DNA of 64,000 nt from Fuerstiella sp. (GTDB taxonomy: Bacteria; Planctomycetota; Planctomycetia; Planctomycetales; Planctomycetaceae): the NCBI GenBank assembly GCA_022843805.1, contig JALHMY010000019.1, forward strand, positions 1-64,000. The letters run 5' to 3'. Of the stretch, positions 43,790 through 54,164 are shown piece by piece. How positions within the stretch are numbered: position 1 is the stretch's first letter; each line of letters begins with the position of its first letter. The position numbers and the translations under genes were made by a program. Under the pieces are notes generated by a model. The model was not told the origin of the DNA. It saw nothing but the letters and a program-made list of their open reading frames with translations, and made no database searches.

Positions 43790-46213
43790 ATGTTTCGTGT
43801 GGTTTCCGTATTCTTCGTTGCGATGCTCATTCAGGTGGCGCTCTATGCTGCTCCGCCGTCTGTGGAACGGCTCTCCCCGGCGGCGGGGCAGCGGGGCACA
43901 TCGTTTTCAGTCACTGTTTTTGGGGCAGGGCTGCAAAATGCCGTTGAAGCCATGTTCTATAATTCTTCAATCACCTGTGAACGGCTTGAGCCGAAGTCAG
44001 ACAATGAGCTGATCCTGCATGTGAAGGCATCCGCCGACTGTTCTTCGGGAATGCACGCGGTGCGAATTCGTTCAGCCGAAGGTATTTCAGAGCTCCATGT
44101 CATCGGAGTCACGACACTGCCGGTCGCCGCCGAGACGGAATCCAACGACACTGCCGAGGATGCTCAGCAGATTCCGCTGAACCACACCATTGTGGGCACC
44201 ATCGAGGCGGGAGATGTCGACAGCTTTCGGGTGACACTGAAAAAGGGTGATCGGCTTTCGGCCGAAGCAGAAGCGATGCGTTCCGGCGGTTCCATGCTGG
44301 ATACCGTTCTGAACGTAATGAGCCCGTCCGGCGAGTGGCTGGCATCCGTCGATGACACTCCCCTTCGACGGCAGGATCCGCTGATTTCATTGCTGGCGCC
44401 TGTCGATGGCGACTACATCGTTCAGCTGCATGAGGCGAACTTTGAAGGCGATGAGTCCAGCCGGTATGCTCTGCATATTGGAACGTTCCCGGCTCCAAAG
44501 TTCGTTTATCCGCCTGGTGGTGAGGCGGGTCGAACTGTTGATGTGATGTTCGGCGGAGATGCCAGCGGCCCTGTCGCTCAGCAGGTCTCACTTCTGCAGG
44601 CGGCTCCGGGAACGATGGATGTCTTCTGCAATCATAATGGTCTGCTTTCTGCGACTGCACTCCCCTTTCGAGTTAGCCCGTTTGCGAATGTTCTGGAGCA
44701 GGAGCCGAATCAGGTTGCAGCCGAGTTGTCTTCCGTGGCGAATGGACTGCCTGTCGCTCTGAACGGCCTGCTGCAGGAGCCCGGAGACCTGGATTGTTTT
44801 CGAATTCGGGCGGAAGCCGGTCAGAAGTTTGATGTGGATGTGTGGGCAAGTCGACTGGGAAGCCCTGTCGACACATTGCTGGAGATTCGGGACCTGGACG
44901 GAAACATCATTGCAGCAAGCGATGACGGAATCAGTCATGACAGCCACGTTGCTGTCACTTTTCCGAAGTCCGGCGAATACATTGTACAACTGACAGATAA
45001 ACGGGGAAATGGCGGGGAAGACTACTTTTACCGAGTGGAACTTTCTCCGTTTCAGCCAGCGGTCACCGCTTTCCTTTCACGTCCCAATCGTTTGTCTCAG
45101 GAGCGTCAGTCGATCTCCGTTCCACGCGGCAATCGAGTGGTCACTTTTCTGGCTTGTCAGCGAACAGGATTTTCCGGGGATGTGCATCTTGTTGCGAGTG
45201 GTCTCCCGGAAGGTGTTCACCTGCCGGAGGCGGTAATTCCATCTGATCGATTCTGGGTTCCGATGGTCATTGAAAGTGCTCCGGACGCACCACTGGCCGG
45301 CGCTTTCGTGGATGTTGAAGCGTCTGCAGCAACCGAGTCGGTCAGTGTGACCGGACGCTTCCGTCAGGTTGTTGATCTGGTGGCCGCTTCGGCCGATCAG
45401 TTGTTTCAGTCCGTGGAAGTCGATCGGCTTGCTGTTTCAGTAATCGAAAAAGTGCCATATTCCATCAGTCTCTCCGTCCCGGCGACGAGTCTGGCGCCCG
45501 ACGGGACCCTGAATCTGGAAGTGACTGCGGTCCGGGACGACGGTTTTACCGGCCCGCTGGAAGTTTCCTTTCCGTTTTTGCCGCCATGGGTTGACGGACC
45601 TGACAAGATCATCATCGCTGCGGGTGAAACGAAAGGAACTTTCACGCTGAGAGCATGGCCGAAAGCGGCTGCTCGCACCTGGCAGGTGTGTGCCGAAGCA
45701 CGTCCGGGAGTTGATGCGCCGTCCGCTCCGGACGGAATGCGAGCAGAAACACAGGGTCGCAGTCGAAGAAAACCTGTGACCCGTCTTGCAGTGGCCTCGA
45801 ACCTTGTGGATCTGACGATTGCCGAATCTCCCGTCACCGGAGCACTCGGGACAGTTGTTGCTGAACAGGGACGCCCACAACAGCTTTTGTGCTCTCTGAA
45901 GCGACAGGGTGATCTGCCGAAAACGATGACCGCAATACTGGAAGGGCTTCCCAATCGAGTCACAGCAGAAAGCGTCTCCGTGAACTCGGATGCAGAAAGC
46001 ATTCGTTTTGAACTAAAGCCGGAAGACACGTCTCCAACCGGAACATTTTCCGATCTGATGGTGCGACTGACCGGAAAGATCGACGGACAGGAAGTGTCGT
46101 GGCGAGTTGGACGTGGCGGAGTACTGAAGATCGAGCCTTCCGGAATGCTTGTTACTGATAAAGACGGAAAGCCGCTCAGTCGACTTGATGTGCTTCGTCG
46201 CCGGAAGAACTAA
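43790..46213 (+). CDS. Secreted PPC-domain (pre-peptidase C-terminal) protein
   Basis: 807-aa exported protein from ATG 43790, with AAGGGGG nine bases upstream; the in-frame TTG 43781 is unlikely. A signal peptide (about 1-20) is followed by an IPT/TIG-like domain ('PPSVERLSPAAGQRGTSFSVTVFGAGL') and two PPC domains: 'ETESNDTAEDAQQIPLNHTIVGTIEAGDVDSFRV..KKGDRLSAE' and 'EPNQVAAELSS..NGLLQEPGDLDCFRIRAEAGQKFDVDVWA'. Several beta-sandwich domains follow. Proteins of this build commonly precede DUF1549/DUF1553 genes in planctomycetes, as here (58-base gap). Probably a cell-surface binding protein. Confidence 0.88.
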   Translation: MFRVVSVFFVAMLIQVALYAAPPSVERLSPAAGQRGTSFSVTVFGAGLQNAVEAMFYNSSITCERLEPKSDNELILHVKASADCSSGMHAVRIRSAEGISELHVIGVTTLPVAAETESNDTAEDAQQIPLNHTIVGTIEAGDVDSFRVTLKKGDRLSAEAEAMRSGGSMLDTVLNVMSPSGEWLASVDDTPLRRQDPLISLLAPVDGDYIVQLHEANFEGDESSRYALHIGTFPAPKFVYPPGGEAGRTVDVMFGGDASGPVAQQVSLLQAAPGTMDVFCNHNGLLSATALPFRVSPFANVLEQEPNQVAAELSSVANGLPVALNGLLQEPGDLDCFRIRAEAGQKFDVDVWASRLGSPVDTLLEIRDLDGNIIAASDDGISHDSHVAVTFPKSGEYIVQLTDKRGNGGEDYFYRVELSPFQPAVTAFLSRPNRLSQERQSISVPRGNRVVTFLACQRTGFSGDVHLVASGLPEGVHLPEAVIPSDRFWVPMVIESAPDAPLAGAFVDVEASAATESVSVTGRFRQVVDLVAASADQLFQSVEVDRLAVSVIEKVPYSISLSVPATSLAPDGTLNLEVTAVRDDGFTGPLEVSFPFLPPWVDGPDKIIIAAGETKGTFTLRAWPKAAARTWQVCAEARPGVDAPSAPDGMRAETQGRSRRKPVTRLAVASNLVDLTIAESPVTGALGTVVAEQGRPQQLLCSLKRQGDLPKTMTAILEGLPNRVTAESVSVNSDAESIRFELKPEDTSPTGTFSDLMVRLTGKIDGQEVSWRVGRGGVLKIEPSGMLVTDKDGKPLSRLDVLRRRKN

Positions 46214-46271
46214 GAACCCTGATCGTTCTTACTCATAACATTATCATGCTCTTTGTCACTGGAATACTCGG

Positions 46272-48716
46272 ATGAAATTGAATTATTTGATTGCGATCCT
46301 GACGCTGATGGTGCCATCCATCGTTGCCGCGCAGGACGCACGGACCACAGACTCCGCACAAACGGCCACTTCGCTTGCCGCATATCCATCGAAAGTCGTG
46401 CTTTCCGATGCCAGCGACTGGCAGCGAATGCTGATTCTTGCATCACGCCCCGATGGAAGCACAAAAGACGTCACTGAATCCGCTGTTTTCAGCGTCAGTG
46501 ACTCAGCAGTTTTGAAGCTGGAAGACGGGATCGCCCAGCCAGTGGCTAACGGAACCTGCGAGATCACCGTGTTGGTCGATGACCGGCAACTTATTGTTCC
46601 GGTGATTGTCTCGGGCGCGGATGTGACTCCGGATCTCAGTTTTCGAACGGATGTTCTTGCGACACTGACCAAGGCAGGCTGTAACACAGGAAAGTGCCAT
46701 GGTTCCGCATCGGGCAAAGATGGCTTTCGTCTGAGCCTGTTCGGATACGATCCGGCCGGAGATCATTATCGACTGACGCGGGAATTACCGGGCAGACGGA
46801 TCAATCTGATTGCTCCAAAGGACAGTCTGTTGATCAACAAGGCACTCGGAAACGTGGATCACACCGGAGGTCAGCTGATCGTGGAAGATTCTCCGGAGTT
46901 TGAAACACTGATTTCCTGGATGCAAAAAGGGGCTCCGGCAGATCCGGCGGAGATGCCTGTGCCAACTGCTATTCGAGTCTTTCCGGAAGAAGCCGTCTTT
47001 GCCACGAAAGGCGAGAATCAGCGTTTGATGGTCATGGCCAGTTTTAGTGATGGTTCTGATCGGGATGTCACAGACCGCGCCGTGTTTATCAGCAACAATG
47101 ATGCGGTGGCGAGTGTAACGGACGATGGAGAAGTGGGCTCCAATGGTGCGGGCTCAGCATTCATCATGGCGAGATTCGATCAGTTCACTGAAGGCTGTTC
47201 GATCATCGTTCGGCCAGGTAAACCCTATAAACAGCCAAACCTGGTCGCGAACAACTATGTGGACGAACTGGTTCAGGCACGCTGGAGAGATCTGCATCTT
47301 CTGCCGTCGGAGGTGTGCTCGGATGAAGTGTTCCTGAGACGTGCTTATATTGACCTGATCGGGCTGCTTCCATCGCCCCAGGAAAGAGAAGCATTTCTGG
47401 CCGATACGTCGGTCGATAAACGAGTCCGCCTGGTTGATGCTCTGGTGGAACGCCCGGAGTTTCAGGACATGTGGGTGATGAAGTGGGCAGAGATGCTGCA
47501 GATCCGAACGGTGAATGGAGTCAGCCCCAAAGGTCTTCAGCTTTACGATCGCTGGCTGCGCGACCGCATTCATTCGGGCGTCACCATTGATCAGGTCGTG
47601 CAGGAGCTGATTCCGGCGACGGGCGGAACATTCGACAATCCGGCAACCAGCTACTATCAGACGGAAACAACGCCACAGTTGCTCGCGGAGAATATGGCTC
47701 AGGCGTTTCTTGGGACACGGATTCAGTGTGCTCAGTGTCACAACCACCCGTTTGATCGCTGGACCATGGACGACTATTACGGCTTTGCCGCCTTCTTCAG
47801 TCAGGTCGGATACAAGCAGGCACAGGATCCTCGTGAAATCATGATCTACAATGCGGCGACAGGCAGCCTGAAGCATCCTGTAGATGATCGCCCGGTCGTT
47901 CCGACATATCTGGGTGCGGGCCGGGCAAGTCTTCCTGCCGGATCCGATTATCGGGAGGTGCTGGCTCGCTGGCTTGCCTCGGACGAAAACCCGGCTTTCG
48001 CAGAGAATCTTTCGAACGTTGTGTGGGCACACTTCTTCGGGATCGGCATTGTTGACCCGGTGGATGATATCCGAGTCAGCAATCCTCCTTCGAATCCCGC
48101 ACTGCTGCATCGGCTTGGGAAAAAACTGTCAGAATATCAGTATGACATTAAACCACTGGTTCGTGATCTGTGCGCATCACAGACTTATCAGCTTTCCACA
48201 ACTCGAAACGAATCGAATGCCCTTGATGAACGACATTTTTCTCACGGCCGTATTCGTCGTATGCGGGCCGAAGTGCTGCTGGACTGCCTGAATCAGGTAA
48301 CAGAAACGACCGTCGAGTTTCGAGGACTTCCGTCGGGCAGCCGAGCCGTTCAGGTAGCGGACGGCGCGACTCCCAACTATTTCCTGACAACTTTTGGCCG
48401 TGCCTCACGGGCGACAGCCTGCTCCTGTGAAGTAAAAACCTCACCGACGTTGTCACAGGCTTTGCATTTGCTGAATGGTGAATCCACAACCGGCAAGATA
48501 CTGGAAGGTGGAGTTGTCAATCGCCTGCTGGCTGAGAACTCTGATCCCATGGCTGCTGTCACATCGCTCTATGAACGCTGCCTTTGCCGTCAGCCGACCG
48601 CAGAAGAAGCTGCGGCCATACGTGAGCGTCTTCAGGGCAATCAGGACATAAAGACGTCGCTCGACGATCTGTTCTGGGCACTGCTGAATTCCAACGAATT
48701 TGTCTTCAATCACTGA
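46272..48716 (+). CDS. Secreted DUF1549/DUF1553 protein with Ig-like and cytochrome-like motifs
   Basis: 814-aa exported protein. After the signal peptide come a Big_2-like domain ('YPSKVVLSDASDWQRMLILASRPDGSTKDVTESAVFSVSDSAV'), a cytochrome-like stretch with a CX4CH motif ('AGCNTGKCHGSASGKDGFRLSLFGYDP'), a second Big_2-like domain, and then DUF1549 ('VDELVQARWRDLHLLPSEVCSDEVFLRRAYIDLIGLLPSP', 'CAQCHNHPFDRWTMDDYYGFAAFF' with CXXCH). DUF1553 closes it ('NVVWAHFFGIGIVDPVDDIRVSNPPSNPALL'). This protein family is nearly restricted to planctomycetes and relatives; the function is unknown but haem binding is plausible. Confidence 0.93.
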   Translation: MKLNYLIAILTLMVPSIVAAQDARTTDSAQTATSLAAYPSKVVLSDASDWQRMLILASRPDGSTKDVTESAVFSVSDSAVLKLEDGIAQPVANGTCEITVLVDDRQLIVPVIVSGADVTPDLSFRTDVLATLTKAGCNTGKCHGSASGKDGFRLSLFGYDPAGDHYRLTRELPGRRINLIAPKDSLLINKALGNVDHTGGQLIVEDSPEFETLISWMQKGAPADPAEMPVPTAIRVFPEEAVFATKGENQRLMVMASFSDGSDRDVTDRAVFISNNDAVASVTDDGEVGSNGAGSAFIMARFDQFTEGCSIIVRPGKPYKQPNLVANNYVDELVQARWRDLHLLPSEVCSDEVFLRRAYIDLIGLLPSPQEREAFLADTSVDKRVRLVDALVERPEFQDMWVMKWAEMLQIRTVNGVSPKGLQLYDRWLRDRIHSGVTIDQVVQELIPATGGTFDNPATSYYQTETTPQLLAENMAQAFLGTRIQCAQCHNHPFDRWTMDDYYGFAAFFSQVGYKQAQDPREIMIYNAATGSLKHPVDDRPVVPTYLGAGRASLPAGSDYREVLARWLASDENPAFAENLSNVVWAHFFGIGIVDPVDDIRVSNPPSNPALLHRLGKKLSEYQYDIKPLVRDLCASQTYQLSTTRNESNALDERHFSHGRIRRMRAEVLLDCLNQVTETTVEFRGLPSGSRAVQVADGATPNYFLTTFGRASRATACSCEVKTSPTLSQALHLLNGESTTGKILEGGVVNRLLAENSDPMAAVTSLYERCLCRQPTAEEAAAIRERLQGNQDIKTSLDDLFWALLNSNEFVFNH

Positions 48717-48774
48717 TTTCGCACCTGATTGCTCAGCGATCCGGGCAGTCGTTCTGCATAAGGTTAATTGACGA

Positions 48775-50238
48775 ATGTTTATGAATCCTCACATCATCCG
48801 TATCGTGATGTTGTTAGCGGCAATTCTGCCGGCTCATTCCACAGTATTCGCGCAGGCTCCGGAGTCGAAGGAAGTTACCTGGGATCAGGTGAAGCCCGTT
48901 TTTCAGAAACGCTGTTTCGCGTGTCACCGCGGGGAACAGTCACGCGGTGGTCTGGACCTGTCCACTGTGGGAGGAATTAAGGCGGGATCCACTTCCGGCG
49001 CCGCCGTTGTGGCGGGTAAACCGGAACAGAGCATGATTTATACTCTGCCCGCTCATCTCGAAAATCCTCAGATGCCTCCCAACAGTGCAAAACTGCCCCA
49101 GCGGGAACTGGACCTGATTTATGGATGGATTCAGGGAGGACTCTCGGAAAAAGTGACAGTGGCCAGTGCCGCTGGCTCAGGAGCTTCGAGGCCTTCGAGA
49201 CCCGTTATGAATCGGCCGAAAACTCTTTCGATGCGTCCCGCAATGCCCAAAACCAGAACTGTCATGGAGGCGTCAGCAGACTCGTCCGCAGGGAATGCTG
49301 CCGATGCGTCGGCGGACAAAAAGGGGGATTTGAAGAAGACGGTTAAGACCCTGTCACACATGGTGACCGCCGTTGCCGCAAGTCCCACGGCCTCTCTGGT
49401 CGCTGTTGCCGGGCATCGGGAAGTGACGATTTTCCAGTGGACGGACCAGTCACGGGTAACATCCATCCCTTTTCCGGCCGGAGATATTTTTGTTCTGCGT
49501 TTTTCACGGGATGGAAGCGTGTTGCTGGTCGGCGGAGGAATTGGCGGAGTATCCGGAAAAACGATGGGCTTTGACGTCGCAACCGGGGCTGTGGTGTTTG
49601 AAACCGGTGAGGAATCCGATGTGGTGCTCGCTGCGGATATCTCTCCAAACGGGATGCTGGTTGCGGTGGGTGGTCCTTCCCGGCTGGTGAGAATTTACAA
49701 TACCGTGACCGGTGAAAAAGTTGCCGACATTCGGCGACATACGGACTGGATTCTTTCTGCAGCATTCAGCAATGACGGACTGCTTCTGGCGACTGGTGAT
49801 CGCTTCGGAAGTGTACAGATATGGGAAGCCGCAACAGGATCGCCATTCCATACTCTGCGTGGTCATTCGGGAGCAATTCACGAGCTCCAGTGGGCAGCAG
49901 ACTCCAACACAGCAATTTCCGCCAGTGAAGACGGCACTCTTCGAATCTGGGATATGCATGAAGGCGTTCAGCGTCAGGTATTGCCCGGTGAAGTCGGCGG
50001 AATTCTGGCGACTGACGCGGAGGCAACCGGTCGATTCATCGCAGGTGGTCGTGCGGGAAAGATTCGAGTGTGGAACAGTCCAGGTAATCTGCAGCGGGAG
50101 ATCACCATGGCCGACGAGGTGACGACACTGGCGATCACTCAGGATGGGACACACGTGATTGCCGCAGATGTGACCGGCAATGTGGAGTTATACAATCTCG
50201 AATCCGGAAAAAATGTCGGGACGTTTGTTCTGCCATAA
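48775..50238 (+). CDS. Secreted PSCyt1-type cytochrome c domain fused to WD40 propeller
   Basis: 487-aa exported protein. A signal peptide leads into a planctomycete cytochrome C domain: 'VFQKRCFACHRGEQSRGGLDLST' with CXXCH haem motif, then 'PEQSMIYTLPAHLENPQMPPNSAKLPQRELDLIYGWIQGG' with a candidate distal Met. After a Pro/Ser/Ala-rich linker (about 150-190) WD40 repeats follow, such as 'RHTDWILSAAFSNDGLLLATGDRFGSVQIWEAATG' and 'GHSGAIHELQWAADSNTAISASEDGTLRIWDM'. It lies 58 bases after the DUF1549/1553 gene, so probably in one transcript. A secreted haem protein with an interaction scaffold. Confidence 0.93.
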   Translation: MFMNPHIIRIVMLLAAILPAHSTVFAQAPESKEVTWDQVKPVFQKRCFACHRGEQSRGGLDLSTVGGIKAGSTSGAAVVAGKPEQSMIYTLPAHLENPQMPPNSAKLPQRELDLIYGWIQGGLSEKVTVASAAGSGASRPSRPVMNRPKTLSMRPAMPKTRTVMEASADSSAGNAADASADKKGDLKKTVKTLSHMVTAVAASPTASLVAVAGHREVTIFQWTDQSRVTSIPFPAGDIFVLRFSRDGSVLLVGGGIGGVSGKTMGFDVATGAVVFETGEESDVVLAADISPNGMLVAVGGPSRLVRIYNTVTGEKVADIRRHTDWILSAAFSNDGLLLATGDRFGSVQIWEAATGSPFHTLRGHSGAIHELQWAADSNTAISASEDGTLRIWDMHEGVQRQVLPGEVGGILATDAEATGRFIAGGRAGKIRVWNSPGNLQREITMADEVTTLAITQDGTHVIAADVTGNVELYNLESGKNVGTFVLP

Positions 50239-50446
50239 AGCTTTCGAAACGATTGGGCCAGTCCAGCCGGGCCGGTTCAGCAGTTAACCGGGGCTCGGCC
50301 CACACGTGTGATGTTGAAAATCGGATGACTTTGACAGACGTTTTCTGCATTTCTGACGATTCATTGGTTCGAATCTGATTCAAACAAACAATCCCATCGG
50401 CCGCGGAAACAGATCCGGACAGCGGGATGGCAATCGAGGTTATAAG

Positions 50447-51700
50447 ATGATCGATCGAGCATTCTGCATTCCTGGTCGGTTGGCAACGGCGACGCTGTCC
50501 GGTCTTTTCCTGCTGTTTCAATCGTCGGTACTGAGTGCTGATGACTGGCCGGCATGGCGTGGCCCATTGGGCAATGGTGTCAGTGCGGAAACCGATGCCC
50601 CGATGAAATGGAGTGCCAGTGAGAACATTGCATGGAAGACTGCGATCCCGGGCAAAGGTCGTTCGTCGCCGATTGTCAGCGGTGGTCGAGTATTTGTGAC
50701 GACGGGCGTCGAAGAGGATCAGTCTCGACGAGTGATCTGCATCGATCGCAATGACGGTAAGATCCTGTGGTCCGTGTCCGTGCATCATGGTCCGGGCGGT
50801 AAGATGCATCTTGACAATACAATGGCATCCTCGACGCCAGCCGCCGATGGCGAACGAGTGTTCGCCGCGTTTGTGGATGATCAGGGGATGAAAGTCGTCG
50901 CGCTGGACTATGACGGCAGAATCGTCTGGGAAAAATCCCCGGGAACCTTCTTTTCCAATCACGGTTTCGCAGCCTCGCCAGTGATTTATCAGGATGGAGT
51001 TATTGTCAATGGACATCAGGACGGAACTGCGTTCGTTGTCATGCTGGATCGAAAATCCGGTGATGAGATCTGGCGATACACTCCTGCCGTGAATCAGCGA
51101 TCGTTCTCAACGCCGGTACTCACCAGATTTGAAGGACAGGATCAGCTAATTCTGACCGGTGCTCAACAAACGGTCGGGCTGAACCCGGCGACGGGTGAGC
51201 TCCTGTGGAACGCAGCGGGACCGTCTGAGAAGTTTGTCTGCACTCCATCCGTGGGACATGGGATGGTTTTTAGTTTTGGCGGATCACCGAGCAAAAAGTC
51301 ACTCGCTGTCAGACTGGGCGGGACTGGCGATGTGTCGGAAACTCACGTGGCATGGAGAAATGAACGAGCGATGCCGTATGTGCCGTCCCCGCTGCTCGCC
51401 GGTGACTATCTTCATATCATCACCGATCTGGGTGTGTATTCATGCATTGAACCAGTTACCGGAAAGGTTTTGCATACCGCTCGAGCATTTGGTTCGACTT
51501 ACAGTTCACCGGTGGCGGTCGGCGACCGGATTTATATGTTCGAAGACATTGGTCGGTGCACCATCTTTGAAAACCGGCCTGGTTTTCACGTGCTGGCAAA
51601 AAACTCTCTTGATGAAGAAGTCTATTCGACTCCCGCCGTTTCCAATGGTCAGCTTTTCGTACGGACGACGACTGCGATCGTCTGCATCTCTGATCCATAG
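50447..51700 (+). CDS. Secreted PQQ-type (quinoprotein-like) beta-propeller protein
   Basis: 417-aa exported protein. A signal peptide ('LATATLSGLFLLFQSSVLSAD') precedes the PQQ-like propeller whose first blade is 'DWPAWRGPLGNGVSAETDAPMKWSASENIAWKTAIPGKGRSSPIV'. Later blades carry 'DRNDGKILWSV', 'DYDGRIVWEK', 'DRKSGDEIWRY', 'NPATGELLWNAAG' and 'EPVTGKVLHTA' Trp-docking-like motifs. The family is widespread in planctomycetes and does not necessarily bind PQQ. It ends the rightward run of exported proteins. Confidence 0.92.
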   Translation: MIDRAFCIPGRLATATLSGLFLLFQSSVLSADDWPAWRGPLGNGVSAETDAPMKWSASENIAWKTAIPGKGRSSPIVSGGRVFVTTGVEEDQSRRVICIDRNDGKILWSVSVHHGPGGKMHLDNTMASSTPAADGERVFAAFVDDQGMKVVALDYDGRIVWEKSPGTFFSNHGFAASPVIYQDGVIVNGHQDGTAFVVMLDRKSGDEIWRYTPAVNQRSFSTPVLTRFEGQDQLILTGAQQTVGLNPATGELLWNAAGPSEKFVCTPSVGHGMVFSFGGSPSKKSLAVRLGGTGDVSETHVAWRNERAMPYVPSPLLAGDYLHIITDLGVYSCIEPVTGKVLHTARAFGSTYSSPVAVGDRIYMFEDIGRCTIFENRPGFHVLAKNSLDEEVYSTPAVSNGQLFVRTTTAIVCISDP

Positions 51701-51810
51701 TGACACCGGTTCTTTGGCAGTGGTGTCTTAGAATTGAGCCGCCACCAACCGCTAAAAGACGTTCAAGAGCGGTAATAAGACGATGAGGAGTCGGATTTTG
51801 CCATCGAGAT

Positions 51811-51858
51811 GACGCCGCTCCGCTCGCCTGACACGTCCAAAGGCGAGCGGTGTGGCGT
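51811..51858. repeat. Intergenic stem-loop with GGCGAGCGG stem
   Basis: An interrupted inverted repeat: ACGCC (51812-51816) and CCGCTCGCC (51820-51828) pair with GGCGAGCGG (51842-51850) and GGCGT (51854-51858). It lies in the about 350-base spacer between the propeller gene and the IS. No U-run follows. The remainder of 51701-52052 shows no gene. Confidence 0.65.
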
Positions 51859-52052
51859 TAGCCCACCGAGTGCGATTCCTGCTGGGGTCTGCATCTCACT
51901 TCCCGTCGTGGACCGACCGGTACAAAGGCCCTGCAAGCCCACGAGGCGTGGCGACCGTCGTTGTCGTCACGTATTGAGCCCAGGTTTTGGAAACAACAAT
52001 CGATGTCACCATGCTGAATTGCCCGGCCCCAACCGACCCTGCGTCGGGTTAG

Positions 52053-54108
52053 CCCGACTTCCCCAGAATCGACGAAATCTGAGCCAGCTGGAAAATTATT
52101 TGCCGTGTTTTTGAGGCGAGTTTTCAAAAAAGCCCGTGTTTGGAAAGCCGAAACGTGATGTAGTGAGAACCCGGGATCTGGCGGGGGTGAGAACCGGCGA
52201 TAATATTCCCGGCCATGTTTATTCGACAGTACTACAAGCAGGAGAATGGGCGACGCACGGCGTATTGGGCGCTGGTGGAATCGCATCGCACGGCAACGGG
52301 GCCGCGACAGCGAATCGTGGCCTGGCTGGGCAAACTTGATGAAGCTGGCCGACTGGGTGTGAAGCAAGCGGCTGATGTCGCTCGCAGATCAATTGAGCCC
52401 GCTTCTGAAGCAGATCGAATACAGCCACTTGGAAAGCAAAAGCAATTCGAATTTGATGATGCAAGTGTTGCTGTGGAACCTCGCTGGGTGGAAGTCAACG
52501 CGGGTGGCGTGCGAGTTGAAAACCTGCGACAGTTTGGCGGTTCATGGATGGCACTGCACCTCATTCGGACGCTGCAGCTCGACACGTTTCTGGACAAAGT
52601 GATTCCGGAAGGCCGCGAACACGTGCCATGGAATGTGACATCGCTGATCCTGATCATCGCCCGTCTGCTGGAGCCATCGAGCGAACTGTTTATCGCCGAA
52701 CAATGGTTTGCGAAAACGGCGCTGCCGGATCTGCTTGGCGTATCCGACTCATGCGTCGACGACAACCGGCTGTACCGCGCCCTCGATCACCTGCTGCCGC
52801 ATAAGGAAGCGCTCGAAGTTCATTTGAGAAACCGGCTCGGCGAGCTGTTTGCACTGGAGTATGACCTGTTGCTCTACGACGTGACAAGCACGTACTTCGA
52901 AGGTGCCGCCAGCTTCCCGCTGGCACAGCGAGGTTACTCAAGGGATCAGCGCAGCGACTGCAAACAGGTCTGCATAGGTCTCGTGGTTTCCCGTTGCGGA
53001 ATGCCGCTGGGTTATGAGGTCTTTGCAGGAAACACGGCGGACGTGACGACGGTTGAACATGTCGTGGAAACCATGGAACGCCGCTACGGAAAAAGCAACC
53101 GCATCTGGGTAATGGATCGCGGAATGGTGAGTGAAGACAACATCGAATTTCTTCGCGAAGGTGGTCGGCGCTACATCGTTGGAACGCCAAAGTCGATGCT
53201 GAAAAAGTTCGAACAGGAGATAATGAAAGAAGACTGGCACAGCATCCGTGATGGACTCGAAGTGAAGATTGTGCCATGGCCAAAATCAGACGACGATGAT
53301 CGTGAGGACGCTGCATTATTTACGGAAGCAGATACATCACCCGAACGATTCATTCTGTGTCGCAGTCGTGAGCGATCAAAGAAGGAAGAAGGCATCACGC
53401 AGCGTTTCGAAAAGAAGATCGAAGAGTGGCTGATTCGCATGAAGACACGCTGCGAAAAACAGGCACGCGATCCCATGAAGGTGGAACGCGAGATTGGCAG
53501 GATGCTCGGCAAGAACTCTCGCGCCGCAAAGCTGTTTGATGTGAAGGTGACAAAGACCGACAAAGGAGCCGCTCGCATTGAATGGTCAAAGGTCGAAGCC
53601 ACCCGAGACTGGACGACACTGAGTGCGGGATGCTACCTGCTACGCACCAACGTCGCCGATTGGTCAGACGAAGAACTCTGGAAAGCGTACATTCAATTGA
53701 CGGAAGCAGAAGCGGCCTTTCGGATCCACAAGAGCGACCTGTCGATCCGCCCGATCTGGCATCAGAAAGAAGAACGTGTCCTCGCACATATCTTGGTTTG
53801 TTTCCTTGCTTACGTGCTGTGGAAAACTCTGGGGCAGCTCTGCGACCGAGCCGGCCTGGGAAGCGAACCACGCCGGGTACTTTCGGAACTTTCGGAGATC
53901 CGTTCGATGGATGTTGTTCTACCGACTCGCGCCGGACCTGAAATTCGAACCCGATGCATTTCCCGGCCGAGCGACCATCAGGAAATTCTGCTCGATCGAC
54001 TCGGCCTCAAACTGCCTTCGAAAATAATCCAGAAGAAAATGTAGTGAGAAAAAAGTACCTGAAACCCCGGAAAACATTGTCTTTTTTGAGCGAACTGGGG
54101 AAGTCGGG
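52053..54108 (+). mobile_element. IS1634-family insertion sequence, apparently intact
   Basis: The element is bounded by 14-bp terminal inverted repeats, CCCGACTTCCCCAG (52053-52066) and CTGGGGAAGTCGGG (54095-54108), with TTAG flanking both ends (52049-52052 and 54109-54112) as a probable target duplication. It is 2056 bp long with one full-length transposase gene. It lies in an intergenic region, so no gene was broken. The sequence just left of the element, GTCGGGTTAG, is the same as the right end plus its flank (54103-54112). Confidence 0.9.
52215..54044 (+). CDS. IS1634/IS4-superfamily DDE transposase
   Basis: 609-aa transposase. The N-terminal segment '[26 protein letters not shown]...[12 protein letters not shown]' is typical of IS1634. 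The RNase-H-like core carries the first Asp in '[13 protein letters not shown]', the second in '[17 protein letters not shown]', and the Glu in '[26 protein letters not shown]' (the Y-2-R-3-E-6-K-like region). The C-terminal '[19 protein letters not shown]' helix is also family-like. All three catalytic acids and the full length are preserved, so it is probably active. It uses ATG 52215 with no obvious Shine-Dalgarno. Confidence 0.93.
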   Translation: MFIRQYYKQENGRRTAYWALVESHRTATGPRQRIVAWLGKLDEAGRLGVKQAADVARRSIEPASEADRIQPLGKQKQFEFDDASVAVEPRWVEVNAGGVRVENLRQFGGSWMALHLIRTLQLDTFLDKVIPEGREHVPWNVTSLILIIARLLEPSSELFIAEQWFAKTALPDLLGVSDSCVDDNRLYRALDHLLPHKEALEVHLRNRLGELFALEYDLLLYDVTSTYFEGAASFPLAQRGYSRDQRSDCKQVCIGLVVSRCGMPLGYEVFAGNTADVTTVEHVVETMERRYGKSNRIWVMDRGMVSEDNIEFLREGGRRYIVGTPKSMLKKFEQEIMKEDWHSIRDGLEVKIVPWPKSDDDDREDAALFTEADTSPERFILCRSRERSKKEEGITQRFEKKIEEWLIRMKTRCEKQARDPMKVEREIGRMLGKNSRAAKLFDVKVTKTDKGAARIEWSKVEATRDWTTLSAGCYLLRTNVADWSDEELWKAYIQLTEAEAAFRIHKSDLSIRPIWHQKEERVLAHILVCFLAYVLWKTLGQLCDRAGLGSEPRRVLSELSEIRSMDVVLPTRAGPEIRTRCISRPSDHQEILLDRLGLKLPSKIIQKKM

Positions 54109-54164
54109 TTAGGGCTGGAGATCCTGCTGGCCTTCTGTCAGTGATGCTCAAGTCGCAAGCGGTT

